Assembly (NCBI GenBank): GCA_964034945.1
Contig: OZ035960.1
Location: 22,431,487 to 22,495,486, forward strand
Direction of reading: 5' to 3'
Source of the DNA: Chrysopilus asiliformis
Taxonomy: Eukaryota > Arthropoda > Insecta > Diptera > Rhagionidae
Length of the DNA: 64,000 nt
Below, piece by piece: positions 22,001-31,800 of this stretch. Numbering within the stretch: the stretch's first letter is position 1; each line of letters opens with the position of its first letter. Both the position numbers and the translations under genes were made by a program. The notes under the pieces were generated by a model. That model saw only the letters and a program-made list of their open reading frames with translations. It did not search any database and was not told the origin of the DNA.

Positions 22001-23734
22001 TGAGAAAGCAAATGTTGAAAGTGTGTTTTGAATTTTTAAAACTATATGAAAATAGAATATATTTTTCAATTTTTAGGCGGTCGTCGTTGGTGGAAACCGC
22101 AGACAAAATCGGCTTGGAATCCCAGAGAAGTAGAAACAACTTCATATGCACTTTTGGCGTTTTTGGAGGATGAAACAACTCCACTCGAGCACGTCACACA
22201 AATTTTAAAATGGATGTTGTCCCGACGAAATGACAAAGGTGGGTTCCACTCGTCCCAGGATACAGTAATTGGCTTACAAGCGATCACAAAAGCCGCACAG
22301 AAACTTTATTCTGGCAACTCCGAAATGGCGATCAGTTTTGTAAATGAAACCAACGAAAGTAAATCTATGAATATCAACAAGGATAATTCTCTGATCCTTC
22401 AATCGGAAGAAGTAATGTACTTTTTATTTAATTAAGATCGTTAAGTAATTTAAAATCGAATTTTTCAGTTACCAGTTACCACCAAAGAAGTGACTGTACG
22501 TGCGAAAGGACATGGAACCGCTTTGGTTCAAGTGAGCTACAAATATAATGTGAATATGAAAGTCACGGAACCGAAATTCGTTATTATACCAGAAGTTAGT
22601 CTAAATCCTGAAATCCGAAATATTAAATTGACATTTGTTACGCAGTATGTTATCTCAATTTTAGTCGTCGTTTCTCTTTAATCACCATTTTTTTTGCCAG
22701 CTTCATTGCAGAGCCTGATGGCCCGTCTTCGTCCTCAATGGCTATAATGGAAGTGGCTCTTCCAAGTGGCTACATTTTCAATGCCAAATCAAAGGACGCG
22801 CTTTTAAGTCACAATCGTGTTAAGGTAGATTGTGTTTTCCTACTAGTATTTTTGGTTTACAATTAGGATGACCATATTTGTTTTGTGTCAATCCGTGAGC
22901 AGGGGCGGGGGGTTTAAAACAAAAAAAAACTGTTATATATAAAAATTTTGAAATATTCAAGCCAAAAATTTCAGTTTTATGGATAAACTTAAGACTCAGA
23001 AAAAACTTCTGGAAAAACAACAACTCAAAAATATGCGCCGCACACCGAATTTTTCCAACCGTGCAAACATTTACCGAATTCAAAGGCTACAAACTTCCAA
23101 GTGAAAATAAACTTCATCTTTTAAAGCTTTTTAAATGAAACTGTAGAATTACCAAATAAGTAAAAATATCTGTAAAAATACCAGTTTTTTAATTTTGGAT
23201 GATTTACAACACAAAATTGGTACACAAAACACACATTTGGTAAATTCCGGGACAACATGACCAAATCCGGGACTATCCTGGACATTCCGGGACGTGTGGC
23301 GACCCTAACATATATTATAGCTAGAAGCGCATGTAATATAGTGACAGATACGTACCTCACACCAAAAATGCTAGAAGGGTTGTTTTTTTTTTTTTAATTT
23401 TAAAATTCGAGCAAATATTGTTTTTATTAATTTTTCATTATTTTTTTTAAACATATTTCACAGAAAGTCGAGTTGAAAAAAATGGACACACATGTGATTA
23501 TTTATTTCGACTTTTTGGACACAGATAAATTGAAAATCTCATTTGGCGCCTTGAAATCACACAACGTAGATGATCAGAAACCCGTTCCAGTTGTTGTATA
23601 TGATTATTATAATAAAAGTAATTATTCATTATTTTCATGTTAGCAATTATGATACATTTTGAAATATTTTTGTAATATTCACAGGCTATCAAGCACGTGC
23701 TTTTTACTCACTTCCAGATACTAAAAAGAAGTAA
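4044..23734 (+). CDS. Tep: Tep-B: thioester-containing protein (exons 2-22), interrupted in intron 12 by an LTR retrotransposon
   Basis: Exons: 4044-4221, 6059-6286, 6343-6593, 6655-6943, 7052-7231, 7294-7448, 7504-7618, 7682-7831, 7889-8012, 8073-8204, 8606-8762, then 20539-20714, 20769-20891, 20948-21366, 21422-21784, 21843-22020, 22077-22411, 22469-22644, 22701-22824, 23464-23617 and 23685-23734. All phases agree and give 1351 residues without exon 1. Macroglobulin domains come first. Exon 12 is Cys-rich and paralogue-specific, with the conserved ending EFPEVWIWD. CUB and TED follow, with GCGEQ at 21304-21318. The tail has no Cys. Oddities: no signal-peptide exon was found; exon 10 ends at a poor donor (GTTCTA at 8013) and exon 3 at gtttgt; intron 12 is 11.8 kb because a retrotransposon sits in it in the same orientation. 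The frame is open, so the gene may work if that intron is spliced out. Confidence 0.9.
4286..4590. mobile_element. 305-bp MITE in Tep-B intron 2
   Basis: The left end GCCATACGCATAAAAATGAG is matched in inverted orientation by the right end, which finishes in TTTTATGCATATGGC. The inverted ends run about 26 bases with one mismatch. The interior has a second inverted pair around TGGTTCGAATC / GATTCGAACCA. It holds no coding sequence. I could not fix a target duplication. Confidence 0.7.
4591..6058. other. Rest of Tep-B intron 2, nothing recognised
   Basis: About 1.5 kb of non-coding sequence. Short ORFs near 5270-5560 show no recognisable domain and no codon signal. A stretch at about 4900-5480 is less AT-rich than its surroundings and may be an unidentified repeat. 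Confidence 0.4.
8606..8762 (+). other. Variable exon 12 of Tep-B
   Basis: This exon has seven cysteines (two clusters plus single residues), then the conserved ending EFPEVWIWD. The same position in C, D and E has wholly different sequence before the same ending. In Drosophila Tep genes, alternative exons lie in the comparable bait-like segment. I saw no second copy of this exon in the flanking introns. Confidence 0.7.
9071..9074. repeat. Target-site duplication ACTT (5' side)
   Basis: ACTT precedes the TG of the 5' LTR and is repeated at 20013-20016 after the CA of the 3' LTR, as expected for a Ty3/Gypsy integrase. Confidence 0.85.
9075..11488 (+). repeat. 5' LTR (2414 bp)
   Basis: Begins TGTAGCAGTCGCC and ends AATACA. 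It matches the 3' LTR base for base at a constant offset of 8524, except near 9433 (border of a poly-A/poly-T run), 11025 (T here, C there) and 11449 (A here, T there). AATAAA occurs at 11172 and 11322. Three GTAAGT donors lie on the opposite strand. Confidence 0.95.
9521..9688 (-). CDS. Possible antisense spliced mini-ORF within the 5' LTR
   Basis: Read on the minus strand, an ATG at 9688 opens a frame through a donor at 9667/9666 (TGTG|GTAAGT) to an acceptor at 9604/9603 (TTTGCAG|ATAAC) and stops at 9521, giving 34 codons. Further antisense splice sites follow: donor after 9514, acceptor before 9379, donor after 9297 and acceptor before 9174. All three donors read TG|GTAAGT. No domain is recognisable in the product. 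It may be a non-coding antisense transcript or chance. The same arrangement is at 18045-18212 in the 3' LTR. Confidence 0.3.
11491..11503 (+). other. Primer-binding site, tRNA-Lys type
   Basis: TGGCGCCCAACGT starts two bases after the 5' LTR. It is complementary to the 3' end expected of insect tRNA-Lys, including CCA. The match ends after 13 bases. Confidence 0.8.
11504..12230 (+). other. Untranslated leader of the LTR element
   Basis: AT-rich sequence between the primer site and the gag ATG. No ORF or clear structure was recognised. Confidence 0.6.
12231..14054 (+). CDS. gag: gag of the Ty3/Gypsy element (607 aa)
   Basis: This is the structural capsid and nucleocapsid precursor. The first 330 or so residues are rich in Asn, Ser and Gln and look disordered. 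A retrotransposon-gag capsid region spans about residues 330-490 (WGISFDSS, then REWFWQYRRR, then FDEYFREIINLRNKV). Near residue 545 there is a CCHC zinc knuckle (CWNCKSVGHIFIECP). A second, degenerate one follows in which the His is replaced (CYRCGAEGVITPNC). The ATG follows an A-rich leader. The frame is uninterrupted. The stop codon (14052-14054) lies 60 bases past a -1 frameshift heptamer that feeds ribosomes into pol. Confidence 0.93.
   Translation: MSSEFSQGKEKTQNKIQSSSSYTYERPVTRSTNKGSTSKYSSRMFKTPPNNNNTVSSEQSREPNSCQQPASNEANSDPVSPRAASLAYQNQGSESNANLYVNPNQTTAMSTSPNENTSANLADNSNFLDSANSRDSLLAALGYQQASMLKTFGESLQSQIQSCVDRTLANFLSNSNLCEPSISRNVDNSQTVDPSVSPRVVQNGSDIPEQPSNNQVHDLVLNNNSPNNVRSNSVSNNNVGTGSLDIHPQSSIRSVHDILIMQKQLQDQLKSFQFPSNLQQPIFPEYPHPVNSQSQPSFSQQPYERQPYSQNNPNETRINHCGQTDSFKTNLVKWGISFDSSPKSLTIEDFIFQVEFLQRSYSTPWNIVLKNFHLLLQGSAREWFWQYRRRNGQSDWLTLKDALLRQFRSSEGDLEIISKITQRKQLPNESFDEYFREIINLRNKVNRPISDISLIPIIKRNLKPWLTRYVYPMTVYSLEQLRDACKTTENSFSTYDSSRNKNTIPVPSTRRVNELNYYEEEDLEYEENSVNAINYPAEKKRKKPLCWNCKSVGHIFIECPSDQRNLFCYRCGAEGVITPNCSNCLTGNSRSNANRPGESRSTQTNPE
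13979..17371 (+). CDS. pol: pol of the Ty3/Gypsy element (protease, RT, RNase H, integrase)
   Basis: The open frame is in the -1 register relative to gag and overlaps it by 76 bases. It has no ATG at its 5' end, so it is expected to be made by frameshifting. Protease has the active-site triad DSG near residue 144. Reverse transcriptase has YLDD near 439. RNase H follows (CDASNTGIGAVLF, later TDHASLRWL). Integrase has an HHCC finger near 785-825 (ending CNVC) and the D-D-E core: D in YVDFLGP, D in IHSDNGKQF, E in NASERVNRS. The C-terminal part suits a Gypsy integrase. No stop or frameshift was seen in 1130 codons, so the enzyme set looks complete. No chromodomain was recognised. Confidence 0.94.
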   Translation: MPNGKLTVERESSGRITFDTNQPGIDKRASLYQGSENKKTLTLLKSDKTKTLQNQIPKCHTTKPFHVRLSEYNKIRKRIFEADDFSKKTYPAPLSQKVIKARSRYNARKSVRHQISSSRINTSADLRPYATIKIRDLEIVGLLDSGANISCLGKNCLDVVKKLNVEIYPYKSKVRTADGKAQNIAGKVKVQITYKNITKEITLYLVPSLDQKLYLGIDFWQMFSIAPHIISELNGHVSSDRNPNQHELSPEQENRLEAVIGKFLGSSKYGLGRTTLEEHVIDTGDAVPVKQRFYPISPAVQIPLYEEVDRMLKLGVIEESESPWSSPVVLIRKPGKNRLCLDSRKVNALTVKDAYPLPHLEGLLSRLNDTFFISSIDLKDAFWQIPLEKNSRAKTAFTVPGRPLYQFTVMAFGLCNSPQRMSRLMDKVIPSRLRNRVFVYLDDLLIVSPDFETHLQILEDVATCLRSANLTININKSHFCFRELRYLGFIVGNGKLKADPEKVAAIVSFPVPKSARQVRRFLGMSGWYRKFIKDYATIAAPLTDTLRKSKNFSFTSEARESFEKLKSALTTGPVLTHPDFSREFYLQCDASNTGIGAVLFQKDDSDQEKVIAYISQKLNRAQSNYSVTEKECLAAVTAVQKFRPYIEGQNFSIITDHASLRWLMSSKDLSGRLARWSLKLQGFTFQIVHRKGSENIVPDTLSRAFVEELSVDDRVLSIDLESPEFKNNEYLDLIKLILDNQHRFPDLKVEDGYIYKRTIPCSSNLVTQEHSWKLWVPAELTQKLISSAHEPPKTAHGGIAKTLSRIREYYYFPNMTIQVRNYITNCNVCKESKSANMILRPEMGAETITERPFQKLYVDFLGPYPRSKAGNSFIFIVLDHLSKFVFLKPLRKANANSITKFLEIEIFNKFGVPQTIHSDNGKQFVSREFQALLTNYGIHHLKTANYSPQSNASERVNRSVLEAIRAYLKGSHKNWDNHIPDVECALRTATHQSIGVSPYFALFGSHMITHGSAYRVASKLKSLEDSEFAYLPKNQRLEILREKIKKNLHLAYERYSKAYNLRARTISYHPGQELFRRNFILSDKAKNINHKLCPKFIRCRVSKVVGKNYYEIEDLQGRYKGIFHAKDLKT
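13988..14050 (+). promoter_or_regulatory. -1 ribosomal frameshift signal (slippery heptamer plus H-type pseudoknot)
   Basis: GGGAAAC at 13988-13994 is set as G GGA AAC in the gag frame. After a 5-nt spacer, GTCGAACG (14000-14007) pairs perfectly with CGTTCGAC (14028-14035). Within that loop TCCGGG (14015-14020) pairs perfectly with CCCGGA (14045-14050), making an H-type pseudoknot. The gag stop follows at 14052. The layout matches known retroviral -1 signals; the same heptamer is used in type D retroviruses. Confidence 0.85.
17580..17598 (+). other. Probable polypurine tract region
   Basis: The bases just before the 3' LTR (CGGGAAAAATTTTGGTGG) are purine-rich but broken by a T run. The GGTGG next to the LTR is the likely plus-strand priming end. 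Confidence 0.4.
17599..20012 (+). repeat. 3' LTR (2414 bp)
   Basis: Same length and ends as the 5' LTR with about three differences. AATAAA occurs at 19696 and 19846. Because the element lies in sense orientation in a Tep-B intron, these signals could truncate Tep-B transcripts. Confidence 0.95.
18045..18212 (-). CDS. Same antisense spliced mini-ORF in the 3' LTR
   Basis: Identical arrangement, offset by 8524 from the 5' LTR copy. An antisense transcript from here would run back into pol, whereas the 5' copy would run into Tep-B intron 12. Confidence 0.3.
20013..20016. repeat. Target-site duplication ACTT (3' side)
   Basis: Second copy of the 4-bp duplication, abutting the 3' LTR. Confidence 0.85.
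20361..20426. mobile_element. 66-bp pogo-like mini-MITE in Tep-B intron 12
   Basis: Inverted ends CAGTCGAACCTCGATAAGTT and AAGTTATCGAGCTTCGACTG, flanked by TA on both sides (20359-20360, 20427-20428). Ends of this kind and TA duplications are typical of pogo/Tigger-type Tc1/mariner relatives. A related fragment lies near 56876-56900 in Tep-E intron 3. Confidence 0.65.
21304..21318 (+). other. Intact thioester motif of Tep-B
   Basis: Codons for GCGEQ within exon 15, as in Tep-A. Confidence 0.93.
22863..23308. mobile_element. Non-autonomous repeat in Tep-B intron 20, copy 1
   Basis: Starts TTAGGATGACCATATTTG and ends CCGGGACGTGTGGCGACCCTAA. A longer relative sits at 49317-49851 and a right-end fragment at about 61490-61602. 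The ends are roughly inverted. No ORF was seen. Confidence 0.6.
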
Positions 23735-23890
23735 AATAATTTCGCAAGAGGAATTTTCTGTCTTAAAAACCCCATTTACTTACACGAATATTTATTTGCA
23801 TTTAAGAATATTAAATATTTAAATACGTATTTGTATAGAAAACTTTATTGCTGCTACTTATTTTTGTGATTTTTAGTATTTATTATGAAA

Positions 23891-23896
23891 AATAAA
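23891..23896 (+). terminator. Poly(A) signal of Tep-B
   Basis: AATAAA 157 bases after the Tep-B stop codon. Confidence 0.5.
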
Positions 23897-24039
23897 GTTT
23901 TATTGATCTACACTAGTTTGTGAGTTAATATATTACACTTGAATTTTTTTTCGTGGTTTCATTTTAATTCTTTACGACATTTTTTTTCTTAAAATTAAAT
24001 AATAAAAAATTGAACATTCAAAAAAAATTTCGTTTTTTG

Positions 24040-24111
24040 TTCCTGATATCAGCTACATTTAGGTCAGTTCAAGACATGTTCCTGATATCAGCTACATTTA
24101 GATCAGTTCAA
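24040..24111. repeat. Tandem duplication of about 37 bp
   Basis: Two copies of a unit starting GTTCCTGATATCAGCTACAT, differing by one base (TTAGGTCAG against TTAGATCAG). Confidence 0.7.
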
Positions 24112-24391
24112 TAAAGTCAGCCGTGTGTCCCAGACATGCAGCTGCACATTTTTTGCAGTGTGCCATGCGCAATTCATTACATGTGCAACTGATATCGGGA
24201 TCAGTCAGCTGCAGCAGCTGATGACCAGTGGGACATCTCGCTTAAAAAGATTTGATATTCATGTATTTTGGAGATCACCTTTGAATGTATTTTTCAGGTA
24301 TTTAATATTTCTTGCCTGACTTTAATGAAATTTTTGTGTGAAAAAATTGGCAAGTATATTTTAGACACAATACTCCATAATGGTTATCTGA

Positions 24392-25062
24392 GTGATCAAA
24401 AAAAAACTCAAATTTGGCGGCAAACGAAAATGTCCCCTCTCTCCCCTGCTCTTCAATATGGTGCAAGACGAAATCATGAGGACAACAACCGTAGTCTCAC
24501 GGATAATAGGATGGAGTGTGATCAGCCAAATAGAAGACCTGAACTACGCAGATGACATTGCTCTACTCGTCCATATGTAAAGTGACATGCAAAAGAAGGT
24601 TAACACTCATATTTACAGTGTTATGCAAAAGAAGGCGTGATTCCAAGTATAAAACCAAGCAGAAAACCAAGTGTATAAGGATCAACCCAACAAATACCAG
24701 CCAGATTACCACCCATATTCCCATTGGCGCACCACTTCGTTCGACGCGACGATTGTGTAAAATAAAAATATGCCTCAGAATTATTTGCAAGATATTCAGG
24801 CTCTTGTCGCAACAGAAACTGATAGCGATTCAGATTAAAAGGACGAAATGGAAGTGCATAGGCCAGACACTTCAAAGATCAACACCGGAAATTGCGAGAA
24901 AGGCCTTTGAATGAAATCTACAGGGGACGACAGATGTAGGAAGGCCGCGAAAATTTTGGAGGGGAAAGCGGTAAAATCTGGACAAAATTGAAGCGAATAG
25001 CCCAGGACAGAATATGTAGAAGCCCTATGCTCCCAAGGGGAATGAAGAAGGATTATTATCAC
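24392..25062 (+). pseudogene. Decayed non-LTR retrotransposon (reverse transcriptase C-terminal part)
   Basis: The frame at 24392-24580 contains CPLSPLLFNMVQDEI and LNYADDIALLV, the motifs around the palm of LINE reverse transcriptases (YADD). Further on, near 24845-24960, another frame gives KWKCIGQTLQR, IARKAF, then a stop where a Trp is expected, then GRPRKFW. This is the usual C-terminal tail of LINE RT proteins. Frameshifts and stops separate the parts, so it is a dead fragment. It fills much of the spacer between Tep-B and Tep-C. The rest of that spacer (25063-25882) shows nothing clear, and no signal-peptide exon for Tep-C was found. Confidence 0.75.
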
Positions 25063-25882
25063 ATTTTAGACACGCAAGTGGATCTCCTACGCACAACCGT
25101 TTTATCTGATTTCTTAATATTCTGCGGCTTGGATTTTATTTCTAGAGTTTTTGTCAATATTTCGCAAATCCGACTTCGAAAATGCTTAACCAGTGTGACT
25201 TTAAAAATCAGCGATTTAAAAAATAAAAGCTGCAATTTTATTAAAAATCCTTAAAAACTGCATTAATTATTTGTCTGTGATGTAAACAAAAATCCCCTGA
25301 GTAATTTTAGTCAATGGAACACGTCACGCTAGTTTTCCTTTTTTCGGACCCCTCCCCTTCCTCCTCAACTTCTCCGCTTTTCAGGTTTTTTTAATGAGTT
25401 TTTATACAGCCATCGCTCTCCCACTAATTGAATGGAGTATTCCGCGGATAAACCCTAAGCAGGTTTCTATTTTAAAACAATTGGTTTTGTGTCACAGTTG
25501 CAATAATTAACCCCTTATTACAATTTAAAAATAGTTTAAGATAATAATTGCATGTTTTTAGAGCGAAAGTCTTATCAAACGTTCAGTTGCGCATATATAG
25601 TGGCAAGATAAAGACATTTTTAGTAATTTGAAAAAAAAAATATTATTTAGCTGTTTATGTGACGAATCGTTATAAACTATTTAAATTGGCAAAAATCTTA
25701 AAAAGTTTTGAAGTTAAATTGTAGTATTAAAACTCTAAGAACATAATGGATGACTCAAAAAAGTAAAGATTTTTGTTTCAATAAATTCAATAAAAAATAA
25801 TCTCACGGATGTGAATAACACTTTTTTACTTAATTTTTGTTTAAAATCACAACCCATTAAAATACTTTTATTCAATTTGCAG

Positions 25883-28800
25883 ATTTTATTCGATTTTCGC
25901 GCCAGGAACAATTCGACCTATGTCCAGTTACCATGTCTCTGTTATGTTACATAATATAAAAAAATCAGAAAAGGTCAAAGTGTCGATTGAAAGTGACAAA
26001 TATAAAAACAGTAAAATAATAAAAATTGAGCCAAATTCGGTAAATTTAATAAATTTTCAGGTAAGATTCATTTTTAAAGTCGTTGACGTGTATTTTTTTA
26101 ATAGCTTTAAACCCCTTAGATTTTAGATATAAAGAAAGATTCCTATTTTATTAGTGCTGTCGGTCTTGGGAAGTTCAAATTTGATGATAAAGTAAAATTG
26201 AATTATTGTAGCGAAAAATATTTCGTACTTTTTCAAACAGATAAATCGAAATATAAGCCCAAGGACGTGGTAAATTATCGAATAGTTGTTTTGGATCGAT
26301 TTTTAAAACCAATCGATATAAATGAACCAATTTCGATTGAGATAATTGTGAGTAATTGTGATTTTTTTTATTGTTTTAGTATTAATTTATTTCTGGTTTA
26401 AGGACGCCGATTTTAATCAAATATGGAAAATTAATAATATCGAATTGACTAATAATATTTTTTCAAGCGAATATTACTTATCGGAATCATGTGTTTTGGG
26501 AATTTGGAAAATTAAACTGATTACTGATGAGTCAAGGCATTATGAAAAGAATTTTACGGTCGCTGAATATGTTTTACCAAAGTTTGAGATATTTTTACAT
26601 GCTCCGAAATTCGTTCTGTACAACGAAAATAAGTTTACCATGACTGTGATTGCCAGGTAATGACTAAGTATTCATTTAAAATTTACTACTAAACATAACA
26701 AAAGCTATAATTGCCAATCTGGCAATTATTGAAAACCCGTATGGTGATTTAATTGAACGGCGTATCAAAATTCCACTTTGAAGTCAAATTTCCCAATAAG
26801 ATCTTTTAAAATTATTCCAATCGGATTTTGATGTATGGGAGTTTTATGTAGAATCATATCCTAAATAACTTTTGTTCTTGGACTTTTTTGATAAGATGCT
26901 CCGTTTTTGAGATATTCGCAAAAAACGTTTTCGTTCGTATGGGGGGTACCCCCCCTAATGGTCCATTTTTGCCCATTAATGAACTTTAGCCTTGCATTTT
27001 ACGAAAAACGGATCTGCGCAAAATTTCAAGTATCTATCTCAATCCATGCGCCCGCAATCCGCGCCACAGACAGACGGACAGACAGACGGACAGACGGACA
27101 GACAGACGGACAGACGGACAGACGGACAGACGGACAGACGGACAGACGGACAGACGGACAGACGGACAGACGGACAGACGGACAGACGAACAGACGGACA
27201 TACGGACAGACGGACGGACATGCAGAAATTAATTATTTTGATCATTCTAAACACACTGGTGTAATTCATTTTTGTGTGTGATGACGGGATCTTGGCGTTA
27301 CAAACGGTAAGGCAAAGTTAGTATACCCTTTGGTTTCACCATACGGGTATAAAAACTAATTACTTAAGTAATTCCAAGTTGTAGACTGATGAGGTGAGTA
27401 TTCAGTGTGTGAATGGATTGTATGAGTGGTTCAATGAAAGGTTGAGTGAATAAGGTCTTGGAGGAGCTTACGCTACTAACAAAAAGATAAAAACATAACA
27501 AAAGCTATAATTGCCAATCTGGCAATCATTGGAGACCCGTATGGTGATATTCGTATCAAAATTCGAACAGTTATACGTAGAGTATATATGATCTTTGGTT
27601 ATACCAAAATTCCACTTTGAAGTCAAACTTTCCAATAAGATTTTTTAAAATTTATTCCAATCGGATTTTGATGTATCGGAGTTTTATGTAGAATCATATC
27701 CTAAATAACTTTTGTTCTTGCACTTTTTTGATAAGATGTACCGTTTTTGAGATATTCACAAAAACCGTTTTCGTTCGTATGGGGGGTACCCCCCCTAATG
27801 GTCCATTTTTGCCCATTAACGAACTTAGCCTTGAATTTTACGAAAAACGGATCTGTGCAAACTTTCAAGTCTCTAGCTCAACCCGTGCGCCCGCAATCCG
27901 CGCCACAGACAGACGGACAGACAGACGGACAGACAGACAGACGGACAGACAGACAGACGGACAGACGGACGGACATGCAGAAATTAAATATTTTTATCAT
28001 TCTAAACACACTGGTGTAATTCATTTTTTTGTGCGATGACGGGATCTTGGCGTTACAAACGGTAAGGCAAAGTTAATATACCCTTTGGTTTCACCATACG
28101 GGTATAAAAAGAACAAAATCAAATAATATATATTGAACTAATTAAAACATTATTGGAGGTATGTTTTTGGAAAACCAGTTCAAGGTACCGCTTTCGCAAA
28201 AATTGGCAACGCACAGAAAATCTTACCAATAGATGGGAAAGCCGTTTTTGAAATCGTTGATATTGTTGATTCTGAATTTGCTAATAGCAATAAAGACAGC
28301 AATCAATGTTATGATGTGGAAGTCGAAGTTGAAGATAATTTCTCAGGTGAAAGTGAAACAAAAAAGACGCATATTGTCTTTTGTTTTCATGAACAAATTC
28401 TAACTGATATCCAAATGAGCGATACATTTTTACCCGGAGAAGAATTCAATGTTAAGGTACAGTGCCTTAAGAATATAGAATTTGAAATAAATTTTTTTTT
28501 TGAATTTCAGTTCAAGATTAGAAAGTTTGATGAAAGTGCTCTGATGATTCGGGAAAAAGTTCAATTGTTTTATGAAAATTGTTACTTAAATGAAAGATTT
28601 AAAATTGGTGAATATCTTTTAGATAGCGATGATTTTATCGAAGCGAGAGTAATAATTTATGGAGATGGATTAGAATACACAATAAAAGTAATAAAAGTTG
28701 CGGTTATTATTTTACAATAAATTTAAAAAAACACCGTTTTTAACATTGACGTTTAGGCAAACTTCTTAGAAACTGAATATTTTGTTGGCGTTGTTACAAA

Positions 28801-31800
28801 ATCTACTAATAGTGAAGAAGCCTCCCAAAAAACCCCATTTGTGAAAGGGATTTTGAAAAATGATAAGTATTGTCAATATTTTCATAAATTAAAAGCGTGA
28901 TATAAAAAAATATTGTATTTTTCAGAAAAATTCATGTTGGCGATGAAGTCGTAATTGAGATACAAACCAATGTGAAAATATCTGATCTTTTTTATCAAAT
29001 TTTAGCCAGAGGTGATATTGTAATATCGAATTTTATACAAGTACGTATAATGTTTGTTCGGGGAAACTGGGGCACATTCGGCGGGAATTTTTCAAAGTAA
29101 TGCCTTTGATTTGGAAAACCTTTGGAAAACCTTTTATTTGTAATACAGGAAAATTAGGCGAAAAAAAGCATGAACCTCTTAAAAAATCCTAGTTAACTGG
29201 ATTTTTGCACAGACCTTTATTATGACATAACAAACAACGTCCCAAAAGTCCATTCCAGAATTGCGCCGGCGTCGTGAGTTATTCAAGGTCAAAGGTCCCC
29301 AAAAACAGTTTTTTGCGTTTATCTCACTTTGTACGGGTTGTACGTCTTTTTGAGGTTCAGATGAATTAATCACAATGAAATTATCTACAAAAAAGTTAAA
29401 TACAATTTTCTTGTAGGACAAACAGTTTTCGAGATACAAGTCGTCAAACTATGCGTCGCACAGAGGAATTGCAATTATTCAAGGTCAAAAGTCAAAAAAA
29501 TCGTAAATATCTCGCTTTGTATGGCCTGTACGTATGTTTTGTGTTCAGATGAATTGCTCCTCCGCAAATTCTCTACAAAAAAGGTTAAATAAGGTTTTTT
29601 TGTATGGCCAATAGTTTTCGAGATAGAAGTTCAGACACTGTGAACTGTACATTGGTTTCCCCACCACCATTGAGGTAAAATGCAAGGCGCGTTTTTTTAG
29701 ATGGTTTCCCCATTAAGCCTAATCCATTCAATTATTCTCCTTCTGGTTGTTCTTCTTCTTGTTCTTGTTGCTCTTCATCTTCGATATAGGTATAATCTTC
29801 ACTTACATTTAATGTTAAGGTACCAATAAGATCGAGTTCATCATCGACATCGTTTAAGTTGTCAAAGGATTCAGTGATATCACAAGAAGCAGGAATTAAA
29901 CATGATTGACCCCGACAACAGCTACAAACGATGGAGCACGGTAATCCAATTTTTCTGCATCCACAATTGGAACCACAACCTTTTGTGCAGTTGCAAAAAA
30001 CGAAATTCAGGAGTTCTTTGGGTGCTGGTGGAAGTAATATACTAACTGGCCGCAAGAAATTGTTGTTAAATGTACATCCCCACTGTTGGTGATCTAAGTC
30101 TTTTCCAAGCCAAGTTTGCACCTGATAATATGGTGTTGTGCGGCTCTTATTGTGGGTGGAAGTGAAGATAATTTAACTGCCTTATTGTGTCTTGTAGATT
30201 TAGCGAAACTCAAGTAGCGATAATTGTCGAGGGAGTCTTCAGTTTTCGGAGCTCCGTATATTGCTAAAATAAAGTGTTACATTTCTGCCAATAGTATCCC
30301 GTGAGCAATTCAGTTAGTACACTACTTCCACTAGCACCGGAAGAACTCCTGAATTCCGTTTTTTGCAACTGCACAAAAGCTTATGGTTCCAATTGTGGAT
30401 GCATAAAAATTGGATTACCGTGTTCCATCGTTTGTAGCTTTTGTCGAGGTCAATCCTGTTTAAAACCTGCTTCTTGTGATATCACTGAATCCTTTGACAA
30501 TTTAAACGATCTCGATGATGAACTCGATCTTATTGATACCTTAACATTAAATGCAAGTGAAAGTGATACCTATATGGAAGATTAAGGGCAACAAGAACAA
30601 GAAGAAGAAGGAGAAGAAGAAGAAGCAGAAGAAGAATAAATGAATGAAGGTGGAAAGAATATACTGGGGAAACCATGTAAAAAAACGCGCCTTGCATTTT
30701 ACCTCAATGGTGGTCGGGAAACCAATGTACAGTTCACAGTGTCTGGACTTCTATCTCGAAAACTATTGGCCCTACAAAAAAACCTTATTTAACCTTTTTT
30801 GTAGAGAATTTGCGGAGGAGCAATTCATCTGAACACAAAAATTGCGGACAGGCCATACAAAGCGAGATATTTACGATTTATTTGACTTTTGACCTTGACT
30901 AATTGCATTTCCTCTGTTCGACGCATTGTTTGACGACTTGTATCTCGAAAACTGTTTGTCCTACAGGAAAATTATATTTAACTTTTTTTGTAGAGAATTT
31001 TATTGTGATTAATTCATCTGAACCTCAAAAAGACGTACAACCCGTACAAAATGAGATAAACGTAAAAAAACTGATTTTTTGGACATTTGACCTTGAATAA
31101 CTCACGACGCCGGCGCAATTCTGGAATGGACTTTTGGGACGTTGTTTGTTATGTCAAAATAAAGGTCTGTGCAAAAATCCAGTTAACTAGGATTTTTTAA
31201 GAGGTTAAATCCTAATTTTCCTGGATTATTGATAAAAACAGCTTGATTATTTGGCTAACACAGAAGAACTTTTTTCTCTAATATATTCAAAAAAAATATT
31301 AGGTTTTTTGACTTTTAAAAATAAATACCGGGTAACACTTTTGATGGGGCACATTCGGCGGTGGATATTTTTTTGTTGTTGTTATATTGTTGTATACTCA
31401 TTTTCAATTTAGTTTAATGCGAGTGTGCTCCATCGCCGAATTAGCCCCAGCTTATAATACTAACAAAGAATAAGCATTAAAAAATATTTGAAAATATTTT
31501 AAAGGTATGGAGATATTCACAAAATTAAACTTTCTCTGTAACCTATTGGAATTTCTCGGCTTATAAGGTCTGCAAAAACAACAAAATTATATTATTTTTG
31601 CAGATGTTTTCACATCCAAATTTCCCCCCAACAGGTCGGACATGTCTGCCCTGAAAACCCATCAGGAGCCTGTTTCTGATATGGAAAGCTGGCTCACCTT
31701 CATCAGAGCCTGCTTTGCCAGCTTCCACGCAGGCTTACAGGATTTTGGTGGAGTAAAAGCCTGCGTGGAAGCTGACAAAGCAGGGTTTTCAGGGCAGACA

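Larger units (their letters stand above)
29057..31457. mobile_element. 2.4-kb fold-back element with cysteine-rich ORFs in both arms (Tep-C intron 8)
   Basis: Two arms of about 0.9 kb (about 29147-30050 and 30308-31225) are inverted copies around a spacer of about 250 bp. Farther out the ends are also inverted: ACTGGGGCACATTCGGCG on the left, and on the right the complement of AGCTGGGGCTAATTCGGCG. Each arm carries a related ORF, minus strand on the left and plus on the right. The arms have diverged, so it is not recent. Confidence 0.75.

Noticed and set aside
26907..27281. ORFs rich in QTDGRTDR repeats
   Set aside because: They are translations of the GACAGACG microsatellite inside the Helentron-like repeat, open in several frames at once.
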